A stretch of DNA of 64,000 nt, taken from Marsupella aquatica. Its lineage: Eukaryota > Marchantiophyta. The DNA lies in the NCBI GenBank assembly GCA_973895155.1, contig OZ316898.1, positions 12,276,001 through 12,340,000 on the forward strand. The letters run 5' to 3'. This document shows positions 31,003 to 44,400 of this stretch, piece after piece (position 1 is the first letter of the stretch; every line of letters starts with the position of its first letter). The notes beneath the pieces are model-generated. The model had not been told where the DNA came from and searched no databases. It was given only the letters and a program-made list of their open reading frames with translations. Made by a program: the position numbers and the translations under genes.

Positions 31003-33868
31003 TCAGTCCCAGGCATCAAAGTATCCAGCATCTTTCATCTCCGAGTAGTACACATCCTCCATTTGCAAGTCTTCTTCCTGTAACAAACAAAGATAATTGG
31101 TCAAATTTGAAACAACACATGTTGATATTCCTTGCTCACATGCGATCGCTGCAGCAGACCCTTCACTTCTTTCACAGCATCGACCAACCCTATTGTCAGC
31201 TATCCCACTCTGATCTGAGCAATCGCATCGATCTTCTCACAGAGCACTTCTTCTGTCCTGAGCACTATGTCTCCAGTTCCACAGTACCCCATGGTCGAAT
31301 CACGCACAAAATCTAATGCCTTTGGCGCTCATTAACTGCCCAAATTCTCAGCATCCTAGAGCCTCTGTGCCGGCATCTTGGCCCAGCCTATTCCAGAGGA
31401 GATAACTACGATGGGCGAGAAACCCCTCGCAACAGCTCAACCACTTACCAAACTCGCAAACCCTCTACATAATCTTATCTATCCATTTCCCAGCTGCCCT
31501 ATTTTCGTCACAGTAATTTATGCAAACCTGTGACCTATCCCGATAGTTTCGTTCCCAGACATATGTCGAGAGATAACAACGTTGGTTGTCAATTGTCTTT
31601 CGGAAAGTGTGACCGAGGACTGCACAGCATTTGACTGAATTCAATTTAAGTTTGATGGAACGCGAAGTGGGCACATACCCGGAAAAAGTCAGCTAGAAAT
31701 GTTATGTACAGTAATGGTGGGTAAAACGTATAGTACAAGAAAGTGGTGAGTCCATATACACTGCAGTACACATCATCCAGCCCAAGTTAGTTCATCAAAT
31801 TTCTTGCGAGGCATTTTCAGGAATTTCTCAGTCACGCACTACACAGACTCCTTTCAATGGCACAACTCTAGATGTTAAATGGTCAATCAAGCGTAATACC
31901 ATCGCAACACAAGATACGAAATAGAATTCTCTAACACTTCAGTATACCGGATCATTTGTGTATCTGTAATCAAATAAAATGCATGTCTCACTCCCACTTA
32001 CCAGTACCCGAAGTCAGCTCCAAGACCTAACAGGAAACTGCCGATCGCACTGACGATGTTTAAAACAAACAGTATGAACACATAACGGTAAAAAGATGGT
32101 TTCGCTGTTTCACAAAAACAAAAACAAGTCTGAATCAGTCCAACAGTTGGACACCACCAAAACCAGTTCTGACTGTCAAGCGGACGATGCAACCAGCTGG
32201 CAGAGGATGCATTCGCACTCGTTCATACAAGAGGGAGCGAATAACAGGCATTGATACTGGAAATGTGGAGAAGAGGTATAATTAAATGGAGAATGACTCG
32301 TACCAGGTAAATGATCACGCCACCTTGTGTGAGGAAGAACGAGAATCACCACATAAACACAGATAAAGAAAATGGTGTGAACCAACCAGAATCCCCATTT
32401 TTGCCAATTTCCAGCATCAGCTTCGTTAACAAGAAGTGGGATATCCATCCCAAAAATATAGATTGCCTGTACAGACGCACAAGTGGACATAGGTGCACCA
32501 ATTTAGCCTATATTTCGTTTGACATGCAAACAGGGGCTGGGGCAACAAAGGAATATGCAGAAACTTGCAAGCAAAAGCACTGTTTCTCAGAATCTGTCTC
32601 TATAGAACTCCAATCGGTTCAACTGAAATAGTGCTTACACATTCAAGTTGTCCAATGCAAACGCCAAGGCACTATGAACAAGAAAAGCAGTGGCATTTCC
32701 ATCTGAATAGAACGCTAGGTAGATGTAAGACAAATATCAAATTCATTCCGGCTTATCTCCACATTCTCACACTCACGGGGCATGGTGTAGAGGGAGGTGA
32801 CTGAAAGAAATTCAGATCCACCTAATGTGAGGAACCTTGACTATGGCGTCCACTGCAGCGAAAAGCCCCGAAATCAGTAGTGTCCGCAGAAGGGCATCCC
32901 AACCACTGATGAGATAGCCTTGAGACAAGAACACGACTACACTGACTTCCAAGAGCACCATGCCGAATCGGGTTACTAGGGACATTGCATTCCAGACAGC
33001 TGCATGCGATGATGATTTTGCTTGAGTGATCTACACAACAGTAATGCTGAACGTCAGTAACGATGGTAGGAACCTCCTCCCGTACTCTCCCGGGCCTTTA
33101 TCTTTCGACCCAGACACTGGTACGTCGGCCCAAGGACAAATCTGTACCTATACAACCTGATGGATAAACATCATAAATTAACGACGCCAATCTCCATCCA
33201 GAGCAGCGCTCCAGAAGGTTTTGTAACTGCAAGAAAGGGCAACCTGAATTCCGGTAGGCAGGGGGGTAGAGAAAACTTTTCAATATTCTACGAAAATTAG
33301 ACCATAATGTAGATCTTGGTTAGGGACTTCATCTTGATTCTCATACCATCCCACGCAGAAAGGCACCGTCTCCGAAATTTTCCAATAGAGCCCTACACTA
33401 TGATCCAAAGACGAAAGAAACAAATCCCGCTTTCAAACTGAAGTCTGGACTGCTTAGGTCAAATATGGAACGCGCGTTCACGTCACTACAATTACCGCCT
33501 TAGATGGGAAAGGGAGTGCCTCGGGGAAGGTTAGTGACAGTCTACAGCTGTATTTGATAAGTTCCTTTAAGTAGAGAACCACATCCTCCACATTTCAATT
33601 GCCCACAAGGAAATTTCTTAAGTATATATTTCCAGAATACAAGAAGGATGATTCATACCTCAAGCACACACCAACAAAGATTCAGGATCGCAATGATCCA
33701 TAAAAACACATAGTACGTTGACATGATGTGAGACTTGCTGTGCGCCAATTTCCGAACACTGGATTGCACCCGCGAGGCAAGAAAGAGTATGAATATAAGC
33801 GAGGGTAACAACAACAGCACGTGGGCCAGCATAGTGTTTACGCTCACCAGCCCTAAGCACTTCCCCAT
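31003..33868 (-). CDS. Seven-TM TPRA1/Tmemb_40-family membrane protein (GPCR-like)
   Basis: Six minus-strand exons: 33868-33659, 33030-32836, 32466-32304, 32104-32002, 31760-31679 and 31077-31003. All borders are GT..AG and phases carry through without a stop, giving 275 aa. Exon 1 has 'HVLLLLPSLIFILFLASRV' and a second helix ending 'LNLCWCVLE'. Exon 2 has 'WNAMSLVTRFGMVLLEVSVV'. Exon 3 has 'NWQKWGFWLVHTIFF' and 'VVILVLPHT'. Exon 4 has 'KPSFYRYVFILFVLNIVSAIG'. Exon 5 has 'YPPLLYITFLADFFR'. Exon 6 has 'EEDLQMEDVYYSEMKDAGYF' to the stop. These blocks follow the order of animal TPRA1 (GPR175) and the plant Tmemb_40 proteins once listed as candidate GPCRs. Function in plants is not settled. Seven hydrophobic segments can be counted. 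The long introns hold no other gene. Confidence 0.88.
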
Positions 33869-34669
33869 GATTGCTGCCCCTCAATCTTCCAATTTGATTT
33901 TACAATTTGCTCTCCCGTGCCTCCTTCCTGTTAATTAGGGCACCACGAATCTTATCCCCGCGTTCAGCTTAAATCTACAAACGTAGTCATCATGTCCCTA
34001 AGCTTCAATTCCTCGGCAAGTCCACCCATCCAACAGTGATTGCTCCTACATATCTACTCGAAAGAACACACATATCGTCCAATTACCACCACCGAGCTCT
34101 TCAACGGATCCATCCATCCATCCATCCATCGTTCCTTCCTTCCTTTTGTTCCAGGCCCTGATCTAAAATCCTCGCGAATTCAAAACCGAAAATCCCTAAC
34201 GTAGCAGAACCGAAACTTGATCATCCTCAACCCCATCTCATCTCGCCTCGGTAGTTTCCAGCTTTGCTCGATCTGTCGTGCGCGCCAAGGAAAAAGGTCG
34301 CACGGTCTATTAATCCCAACTTCTCGTCGACTGACTCAATTGACGCTATCAGGTGCTCGACGCGCTCCGCTCTAGCAGAGAATTGCTTCCACTACTCTGA
34401 ATGAGAAAGATGTTACGACAAAAGGGAATGAGAAAGATGTTACGACAGACGCTATTGTTGTACAATGTCTACAGTTGACAGCAATAAATTGCAAAGCTAA
34501 TAAAGACTGTCTCAAACCATCACACATTCTGTACGCACACGCACATGTCGTTCTGTTTTCTTTGCGTGAGAGATAATTCTTTCGTAAATTTTGACTGTTT
34601 ATTTCGAAAGCGAGAACTAATAAGGATCACATTCCAAGACGTTATTAAACCACACCTGAAATGGGTTTG

Positions 34670-34680
<11 letters not shown>
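33869..34680 (-). promoter_or_regulatory. Upstream region of the TPRA1-like gene, with microsatellites
   Basis: Balanced DNA with a catc run at about 34109-34130 and tcct/ttcc at about 34132-34146. A near-exact 24-bp duplication, 'gaatgagaaagatgttacga', sits at about 34400 and 34426. This is a likely minus-strand promoter and leader. No TATA box could be fixed. Confidence 0.35.
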
Positions 34681-34700
<20 letters not shown>

Positions 34701-34886
34701 TATCAAAGTGCCAAAAAAGTACAAAGTCACTGGAGAGAGGGTCCCAAAGGCAAAGCAACCCAATAAAGGGAAAGAAACAGAAGAGGGGGCGCGGGCTTGA
34801 AAAACCTGAGACAGGGTCCCAAAGGAAAGCAACCCAATAAAGGGAAAGAAACAGAAGAGGGGGGCGGACTTGAAAAACCTTTTTTT
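34674..34886. repeat. (TA)n microsatellite and 75-bp tandem duplication
   Basis: An uninterrupted TA run covers 34679-34703. Two 75-bp copies then start with 'gggtcccaaagg' (about 34738 and 34813). They share 'caacccaataaagggaaag' and 'aacagaagaggggg' and end in 'ttgaaaaacct'. Confidence 0.9.
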
Positions 34887-34889
34887 GGC

Positions 34890-36430
34890 AAGTGCTCCAC
34901 CTTTTATGGTGAGACACTATTCACCATAGGATAGGAATGAAGAGTACTGTGGGAGTGAATGGAGCACTTTTTTCACCATTACACACACTAGATATATTGT
35001 CCTTGGGGATTATAGGTTGGAGGGAGAGCATTCTCTCCCTCATTTTTCACATGTACTTTTTCATGAGCTATGGATCCTTTGAACTTCTCCATTGTGGTGT
35101 CTTGTTGGTGTAATGTGAGATTGAGTGCTTTCATGTTCCGCATTACTATCTAGTCCGGAACCAAGAGTTTCTTACATTTATGACCCCCAAGGTCTTGTAA
35201 AGCCCAGTACTTAAGCCTAGTGCACAGGACTTGCTATAGGGGTCCAAAATAATAATTAAAATCTGTTTGGCCTTTGAATGATTAATGCCTGTTACAAGGG
35301 CAATATGGTCAATATTAGCCCCTCAAAACATGAACTAACACCTCATGTTGGGGGCACTGTGGCCGACAATGCCCTGCATTATTACATAGTAATCGTTGCC
35401 AAACCTGCTGCCACATAGGGTGGTTGTGTAGGTATAACCAATCTTCTCCAAGGGGTTATGGACTGTGATCGGTGAGAGTAGTCAGCCCAGGGGGCGGGGG
35501 TTTACAGGTCATGTCCCCCTAAGAGAGGATTGTTAACTTGAGTAGAGTGAATAAAATAAAACTACGTTTGGGAGGAGTCACGGTCCTGATGCACATTACT
35601 GTTTTTAACAGAAAGGCCCACAGCCGAAAGCTTTACTAAAAGTCAACAAGCGAGTCAACGGCAGAAAAGATTTTAATAACAAGCCACGGGACCAAAGAGG
35701 TTCAAGGAAAACAAGTTATAGCACAAGCCAAACAGAAATAGTTCAACAAGTAAATTTAGATTAGGGAATCCCTGGTCCATGATACTGGGTGGGTTATAGC
35801 CGGTATCCAATAATGGAAATACATGGGAAGATTCACAAGGAGAGATTACCAGTTTCATGAACTTTTTTAGCAATGTAAAGAAAATGACATATTTATTGAG
35901 AACTAATGAGTACAGTGTTGCCTCTGCATTGCACACAAGATATCAAGGTGAGACAAAGAAATGTAGGCAAGACATGGAAGTTATCAAGGATCTTATGTGC
36001 CGTTGCCACTACTGTGTCATCACAGTCACACCAGTGAATGCCCATGTGTTGCGGTTATGGTGTCATTAAGGTCATGCATCAACGCCTGTGTGTTGCACAA
36101 TTGTCATTGCAACCATGTTTTTTGGCAGTCCAACACAAGCTGCCTGCTGTACTCACAAGGTCCCTGTTGCACTTGAGCAATGTGCTTGCATCTCTAGCAT
36201 TCCCCAACCTCTATGATTTTGACAGTACCTCGACTGTTTCTCGTAGTGTTCTGAGTTTTGACCTGCATGACAGTACAACCTATGAGTGGTGCCTTGCACC
36301 GAACTCCAACCTCCCACCAATTTTCAAACCTGACGGACAGGAACGGAAACCTGTTGTCGACATTGTGCCAGAACATGAACCAGCATCCATAACCCAAACA
36401 GGCAAGGTGCATCAGAAGCAACAACAAGCA
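34890..36430. other. Gene-free stretch
   Basis: Repeat-like DNA without a recognisable gene. Hairpin words of the Helitron-like family appear in isolation: 'gcattgcacacaagatatc' near 35925 and 'gtgtgttgcac' at 36088-36098. The array expected next to them is missing. A 144-codon plus frame (36038-36472) has no family resemblance. Confidence 0.45.
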
Positions 36431-36439
36431 GCTTATGTA

Positions 36440-36585
36440 TATGGTAATGACTGTTTGGTCTGGGGTTACTAGCCTGTAACCTTGTGACCAAAAAGTGAGT
36501 AAATGTTGACCGGCAGCCGCCAGAAAAGTTTTTTGAACTTTGTGGGAACAAGTTTCAGACTAGAATCCTAACCCAAATAGTCATT
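36440..36585 (+). repeat. Dispersed repeat, copy 1
   Basis: Matches 47838-47985 on the same strand. 'ggtaatgac.gtttgg', 'cttgtgacca.aa', 'gttgaccgg' and 'agtttcagactagaa' (aagtctggaacc in the other) come in the same order. No coding signal. Confidence 0.65.
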
Positions 36586-36770
36586 ATCATATGTAATACT
36601 TGTGTGGAAAAAGATTACCAGATAAACTTTAGGGGCACAAGGTTGTGGAAATGGTAGCACCTAGTAGAAAGGGTTACACACCTTTCTTCCTAACAGGAAT
36701 TACAGTGTGCCACAAGCACCATAGGCCATTTTACCCAGCATAGATTCAATGCAGTCATCTTTTCTCAAGC

Positions 36771-36897
36771 TTACTCTAAAACGTGGAATGTGTGCTGGGC
36801 ACCAGGATTGGCTTATTCTAAAACGTGGAATCTGTGCTGGGCACCAGGATTGGCTTACTCTAAACCGTGGAATGCGTGCTGGGCACCAGGATTTTTT
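36771..36897 (+). repeat. 42-bp tandem repeat, three copies
   Basis: Copies at 36771, 36813 and 36855 read 'ttactctaaaacgtggaatg', then 'tgtgctgggcaccaggattg', with two or three changes. A period of 42 keeps a frame open, which explains the short open frames seen here. Confidence 0.95.
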
Positions 36898-37306
36898 GAA
36901 TTATTCCTTTATTTGCTTTTTTTGTTGCTTAAAGGAAAACCTCACTTCACTTGGCAACAGAGCTTCGATGGTAACTCGGAGACACTTAAAAGACGAAAGG
37001 CTTTGTGTGCAAAGTAAATTCAACTCCAGCAACCAGAGCTAAACTCCTGGATAGTCTAGTTATCTGGATGTAACTGTTGCTGCTTCTCCATGAGCCCTGA
37101 ACAATAGCTTTTCAATCCAGGATGCAATTTTTCAACATTCAACCACAGCACCCAAGCACAATGTTTGATAGAAGATGATAGAGATTTCAAACCTTCAAGT
37201 TTCAAATTCCATCAGTGTCAAGGACCACCTCGACTGCTGGTTTTTAGATTTGGCAATGAAAAGTTTTTAGAGGCTGTATCGACCCATTCATTAGAATTAT
37301 ATGGAA

Positions 37307-37332
37307 CTAGCCTAGTGCCTGTGCAATAATAA
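37307..37332 (-). mobile_element. Isolated Helitron-like 3' terminus
   Basis: Plus-strand CTAG (37307-37310), ten bases, then a decayed 'gtgcaataa' where the hairpin should be. The base before CTAG is A, so on the minus strand the terminus reads hairpin, 10 bases, CTAG, T, as in the copies at 26070 and 4345. Little of the array remains. Confidence 0.35.
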
Positions 37333-38000
37333 ACGATGTTGACTTGAAGCGCTGTGGAGCATAAGTGACACCGTCATTCAATCAGACGTGACAAGAGTCT
37401 ACAAATCAACCTCACAATTGGATTTCAAAGAATGTGTGAATTGTGGGGAGAGTGACAAGTTGGACATGAAACAGATGCAGTAGCATATATAGACCCATCT
37501 CATTATTGTGAAATATGTCGCCATAATAAGAAAGCCAGAAAAAGCTTTGTGCCAAAATGACATTTCACAATCAAATGAAGAGTAACATCGTATATTGTAT
37601 TGAAATACTAGCATCAACACAAATTCTCTCATGACCCTGGTTTCGGCCATGGCCAGGGCTGTGAACTCCCTTAACTCTCTATCTGCTCAAGCAGATTTTC
37701 CGGCGATTTAGAGCATGAGGGGAAAGCACATCCTAAAGCCCTTCGAATCCCGATCAGTTCAACTGAGGTTGAACCCGAATCCCAATTTGGCCGCAATAAG
37801 GAACTGTAATAGTGTTGAATGTTCAGAATGAAGACACGTTCCCCAAAATCAACCGATTTTTTTCAATTGATGGCTGTAGACCACATTTCGGTCCCTGCGC
37901 ACCATCGTATAGACTCCTGAACATCAGGTTACATGAATTTGGCCATCGCTGGCAAATAAAGTGAGTGCATGCGGTACGGAAGCCATGAAAACTTACACTA

Positions 38001-38495
38001 CTAGGAGATTGGCGACAAACTTACATTGGAAAAGCTGCTCAGCTACAAGCTGGTGAATCCGTCCTGCATTCTCCGCGTTCCAAAGAGTAGTATATTTTGA
38101 GTTGTGTGGAAACTGCGCTCTCTTCCGGTCTCAAACGTTGAGGAAGCTTCATACTTCCAGACGAATATTGTACACAAACTACTGCCTGATCTTTCATACT
38201 CTGAATCCATTCAAGCTGTCCTCGAGATTCTCCTGTCGCTCTGGGATGAGATTGGCGACACACTTAGCTTGGCTCAGCTACAAGCTAGTCAATCCGTCCT
38301 GCATTCTTCGCTTTCCAAAAACTTATATATTTCGATTTGGGTGGAAACTGCGCTCCCTTCCGGTTTCAAAATTTTGAAGAAGTCTGATTCTTCCAGACAA
38401 ATATTTTACACCTATTACGCCTCATCTTTCATACTCTTAATCCATTCAAGCTGTCCTCGAGATTCTCCTGTCCGTTCTGGGATACGGTTTTGAGA
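38001..38495 (-). repeat. About 238-bp tandem duplication covering the end of the SNF2 gene
   Basis: Minus-strand sequence from the last 20 or so codons of the SNF2 ATPase gene through its 3' UTR is repeated about 238 bases downstream. 'tccattcaagctgtcctcg' lies at about 38205 and 38443 (plus), and 'gtggaaactgcgctc' at 38107 and 38340. The second copy still encodes '[10 protein letters not shown]' followed by the same stop position. A third partial copy lies near 38001-38060. Confidence 0.85.
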
Positions 38496-41400
38496 TGTGA
38501 AACTTGCCCGCGAGGAGATTTGCGCGCTTCGTTTCCACCACGAGCAGAGTTGTAAATATTGTTGCCACTTGAGCTGCGTACTCTGACCGTCGATTGTTGT
38601 TGCGCTGAAGCCGAAGATGCTAATGCTGCTGATGGTGGCGGGGAAGTTCGGCTGTCGTCTGTTCCTAGATCGAAAAATTGAGGTTGAGATCGATTGTTGT
38701 TGTTAGAGTGCAACGTCTTCGGTACGTCACTCAAGGACGATGGCATCCTCTTCTCATAGAGAGCTGCCTTGGCCTTAAATGTCTCCATCGCCTCGTTGTA
38801 TTCCTTGATCTTCTTAATTATTTTGGCCCCACCGTCCATCAACTTTGGAAAAACTTCCTGCGCAATGTGACCCATCATTTGACGCTGTTATCTGTCTGCC
38901 CAGTAATCGACTCCAGGGTTCAGGAAAAAGACTAAACCCGACACCCTCAAACTTGTGCATGAGGTTGTGCATGAGGGTACGAACTTCAACAAAAAACTTG
39001 TCTTGTAGCAGGGCATTAGATTGTGGTATCGAAAAGGCCCACAACGTGCCATTTCAGGGCGTGATCACTGCAGTCAATGGATCATTGCATCCGTACACAG
39101 ATTCTTTTAGTTTCCAGGTTTACGACAAACGTGGAGAGAAACGCAAAATTGTTGAGGAGGATTGTTGAGGAGGATTTTTCAATGTTTTTCAGTTGTTTTC
39201 CATGCAATGACCGTTACGCGTACCTCGTTGTCCAAAGTCTCTGCGAGTCGTGCAATTTTATCTTTGTAATAAGCAACCCGAAGATATGCATATTTCTCCT
39301 CGTCGTATACATCTACGTCTTCTCGTGACGACGATCTCGGTCCAGCAGCATTCGCCACGTCCCAGACGTACGCTTCTTCAACCTTGGAAGCAGGTTTGGA
39401 TTGGCTCTGATTATAGAGAGAATTTCTACACAGGACCAGCACTGGAAACAGTCAATTTGGCTCCCTGTGGTGAGAACCGGACATTAAGCTCTCCGGAACA
39501 AAAGTTCATGGCAAGTTCCATAACTCACCAACATGGACCCTGCTTGAATTGTTGGTTCGCTTCTGTAATGGTAATGATCATCTTCAAACGCAACCATGTC
39601 TCTGTCTGATATGTAAGTAGGTTCCAACTATTTCGCCATTCCAGCGGACAAGTTTTGCTGCAAAAACAATAGCACTGTGCAAGTGATCAAGTACCTGGGT
39701 TCCCAAGACACTTGAGTGTCATCCTGATCATCCACAGGTGGAGGAAGTGGCGGTGCAGCTTTGGAATAGAGCAAGTCATGGTGACTCACACCAGCAATCA
39801 TGCTCAGCCCCTCTAAGTATGTGATGTGCTCCTCTAATTCGCTGCTTCTGCAATACAACCAACGTAGAAACAAAGGAATGAGAGCTGAAATTAGAAGCAT
39901 TTTCCGTGATTTCTGACCTACAAGCCAGAAACTGCGACAACAGCGGCACAGGTTCTGATGATCAGACAATCGCACAGGATTCATGCAATGAAAAAGTGGG
40001 GAAGACGTACGTTTGGTGCTCCCCAAAGTGTTCGTCAGCCAACTGTTTCTGAGTGGTTGATACAGAAAAGCCAGTTTCTGGCACACGGAACAAATCATGG
40101 AGATCCTGTAGTAACATTGATTGAGTTACAGCATGCAACTCTTATCAAACAAGTAGGTTCTCAATGCATAATCTATTTTCGAGTCAGAATGACTTCACCT
40201 GTCCTTACTTAGACTTCCGGAATTGATCTTCTCATATACTCGTCATTCTCTACAATCACTATTCGATACAACCTGCTAGCAAAACACCTCGAAGCAATAA
40301 TCATTGAAGATATCACAACAACGAGAGGAAAGCACAAATAGAACACCTGTTGGGAGAAATATCTCATTTGATTCTTCGTCTCTGTAGCAATCTTCATCAA
40401 ACCTCCCTTGAAGACCTGTATTAACGTACAGCACTTAGAAAGGGACTGAAAACAAAATTGCATGTGAGATTCGCATGATAGCTTGGAAAGGGAAACTTGA
40501 ACATGTTCTGCAGCACTGCACACCTGCTTTCGGTAGATTTTCTCCTCAATTGTACCGCAAGTCATAAGGCGGTACACTGCTACATCTTTCTTTTGCCCGA
40601 TTCGATATGCTCTGTCAACGCTCTGGTTGTCCATACTGTGTCCACCGGTGCCATTGCAAAATGGAATTAGGTGGCGTTGCTAAGTAAGCGTCTGATTTGA
40701 TTAGGACTAAGGGACACCAGCACAATACGGCGACAAGGCTACACACCATTATAACTTTGGGTTACAAACTATAAAACCAGTAGAATATCATCCATATACC
40801 CAGGAACATCTGGCGAACGGGCATACCTTGGGTTCCAAGCAGGGTCTATGATGACCACGCGGTCAGCTGCTGTGAGCGTGAGCCCCAAGCCCCCAACCTG
40901 TGATGTCAATAGAAAGAAAGGAATGTCCGGATTCGATTGAAAATCCTGATTTAAAGAAGACGGAGATAAGCTTGTCAATCTTCAGTGCGAGTGTCTAAAC
41001 CAGATGCTCATCCACATTTCAATCTCTTGATCCAGTCCACTAGCAAAATGCTCGAAGAGAAAACACTGAAACCAGCATTAGCAGGACATCGTTACTAAAA
41101 ACCGGTCTAAGAGACACTAGCACCAAAGTAATTTAAGCCTCGTCTTCTAGATTGTTTAAGTCACATGTTTAGAGGATATTGTGGCAGACTCTCATTCTCC
41201 ACGTATACTGCAAATCCACTCACAGTGGTTTCCTGAATACAGGGCTTGGAAGGAGTATTTAATGAAGTCTGTCCCTAAATCAAAGCCATGATATGAAAGT
41301 ATGCAACAGCCTGCACACTGACCGTCGATCCCAATGTTCAATTCCGCAAGGAAGGTTGCAGCTTACTTACTTCGACAGCCAGCTCTCTCTCGGATGATTT

Positions 41401-44400
41401 ATAGGTCCCATCAATGCGACAATAATCCCACTTTCTTCTTTCAAGTTCTCCCTGTAGTCAGCCAACAGATTATTCTTGTTAAGATGATCAAACTTCTCTC
41501 CTCAGAATATACTCACGAGCATAAGCCCTCTAAATATTGTCAAGCAAATTGTGTAGCCCTTCATTGTCATTTTCCATTTTCATTGGATCAGCTCTTTGAA
41601 CCCAGGTGGAGATCCCAAATAATCATCACGTTCTACAATTGTGGACCTCATTGGACATTAGGACTAGTGTACTCCTTCCTTTCTGCTGCCTAGCATCCCA
41701 CTCCATTCAAGGATAATACATATCGTTTGAGAATAAACAAACCTGAATTATATCGAGCATCTTCCTAGTCTGTGAGAAAATAAGCGTTCGATGTCCTTCT
41801 TCGAAAAGCTTTTCCTGCAACAAAGGGCCCACCAGGTACGATCAGGATCAATACCGAAGTAAATCTTCCCGCTACAGAAAATCAAAATGCTGGTCTCTGT
41901 GATTTATTTGTATCGTGAAAGACTATGTACCTTCCCTAAAAAAAAGTGAGATGAGCAAAGACAAAATTAGGACACTTACAGGCAATATATTACCATCACA
42001 GAACAGAACAAGTTTAAACGGTTTTCAATTCCTTGACAGATTTGGTACGGGGTGGGACTTTCATAGAATAATAACCCTCTGCCATATTATCTCATACTGG
42101 ATCCATACAGTGGGAAAATTACTACATGCCAACAAATCAGACATAGAAGCACTTATCAATCCCATTGGTGCAAAAACCGACACGTTCACTAATATTACGT
42201 AAAGAATCTTCGCTAAGGTTCATATATACTTGTTCATCAATCAACCTTCAAGCTCAATACGAGTATTTCTTCGCACTGGTACATCGAAAACTGAACATGA
42301 AAACCAGTAGTTGGAAAAATGGACTGCATCGGAGGAAGAGAGGGCTCTGAAAACTGACCAGCAGAATCAGGAGAAAGACTATCTTGCACGAGGCAGAGCC
42401 ACTGTTGTTTTCAGAGTGTGCCTCGTCACCGACTAATCCGGCAAGAGAAGCTGTCATTCTCTCTGCTTCTATTCTGTCTTCATTGCCCATCATACCCTCC
42501 ATCCCTTCAGCTATGTCCTCCGCTGCTCTTTTGGTAAGCAGTGACGGATGGTCACATATCTTTTTCAGGACCTGTCATGGAACCAAAAACTTTCATTGAG
42601 AGCTTCTTGACGGATCACGAAGCGGAGATGGCACCCACAGCCGGTAAACATACAGATCACAATGGCAATTGCACAACGCCCACACGACATATATACCTCA
42701 GAGCGGGTAACAGTATGCTCTACAGCGAAGGGAGAGCAGTAATATAAGATTGACAATACTTCGTTGTTGAACAGATCACTTTCGTGTGCAGATAAATAGG
42801 ATGCATTCACTTGCAGGGAAATTAATGAGCTATAGAAAAATACTCACCGACAAGGCCGTCAATGCTCTGGAGGATTCGAGAGCATTGGAAACAGCTTCAC
42901 TTTCTAAGAAAGCCCTGTACAATTGTTCCTGTGTGACATACAAAACATCCCTTACTTTCTTAGATGCAAATTAATTTTGAATTGAATTAGTCATACCGGA
43001 CAAGTACCTAGACAATTGGTGAAGAGGCCGAAATAAAGGTAATTCTTGCAGGGATAGGCGTTATGTATGTAAAGTCATATGACAAATAACCAGAGGCAGA
43101 CAACTGAAAGAACAACCTCGATACATACCTGGCGAGAGGTTAGTTTCAGCCACACTATAAAATCATTTTTTCGTGACAGTTTTGGCGCATCGGCGCTCTC
43201 TGCCTCCTCCGGAAAGACTTCTGACTTCATACGCCGTAAAAAGAAAGGTGCCATTTTCTGCCTCAACTCCTGGTCCCAGATAGAAATCACCAGAATGATG
43301 AGCAAGGCATAATCATCTATGGAGCTGAAATTCATTCACATCCAAGAACAAAATTCACAATTTAATGTTATGGCATATCCGAGGCTGAGTCAGAAACTAG
43401 CAACGGAAAGACAAAAAGTAGGACTGAGAACAGAACCTGTGCAACGGCGGCGCCTAGTCTCTTCATTCGATCGGAGGCATGTTTATCGTTACCGGAAACA
43501 ATCTGGCTTTCGTACTTATTCTTGAATCTACAACGGTGAGTCAAATTCAACATAGTTATGGGCGTTCGAGGCAAACAAGCCATTGAGAACAAATGCAAAA
43601 ACTGCAGAATGAAGTTGAAAGGTTCTAAATTGCCTATTTGAATTGACTTGAAATCAGAACTACTTACTCTTTCTTATCCCCCAATAGACCAGGACAACAA
43701 AAATCCATTAGCGCCCACATTTCCTGCCGTACACAAAATCAGCTCCACTTAATAGTCGTACCCGCCAATACATCCTCCTGCTGATTCACGTAATAGGACT
43801 CTAAAAAAAAATGCAAAAGAACATCAACAACAAAAATGAGTGGGGCCAACTACATCATATTAAGGGAGTTTCAAACTCAAAGGATCTTAAAACGAAATTG
43901 AACTAAATACCTTCAGATTGTTCTGAATCGGAGTACCGCTGATAATGATCCGATGAGCACTGGGTAGCTCCCGCAAGCTCTTCGCTCTCTCGGTGGAAGG
44001 GTTTTTGATGAGATGACCCTGCGGCATATACCTGGGTCTAGTCAATAAGGTTGCATGACTGGGACGTAGCAAAGAGAAATACAAATAGATTCTAGAACAA
44101 GAATTTCACTGAAACACCAGCACTAAGGCTCAAGCTACGAGGGAACTTGGCAAAAGCTGCAGTCTCTATTACTTCATAAATCTGTCACCATCCTTCACGT
44201 CTCGTCTTTCTCAAGATCGAAACAAGAAATGAATGAGTTCCGATTACCTCGTCCAGCACGAGGTAGTTCCATGTCGTAATATCTTCACCGTTATCACCAT
44301 AACCATCTCTCCCATGTTTGTCTCCTCTCAACACTTGCCAGTTACAGCGCACCATGTCGTAAGTTGTGAGTAGGACCCCACCCGCCTAGTCGTTTAGATT

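Noticed and set aside
36038-36472. 144-codon frame with a plausible ATG
   Set aside because: No recognisable domain; it spans hairpin remnants of the repeat family and ends in a dispersed repeat.
39383-39441. Acceptor at 39442/39441 for exon 19 of the SNF2 gene
   Set aside because: It would break the reading frame set by exon 18. The acceptor before 39382 keeps phase 0 and leads directly into '[10 protein letters not shown]'.
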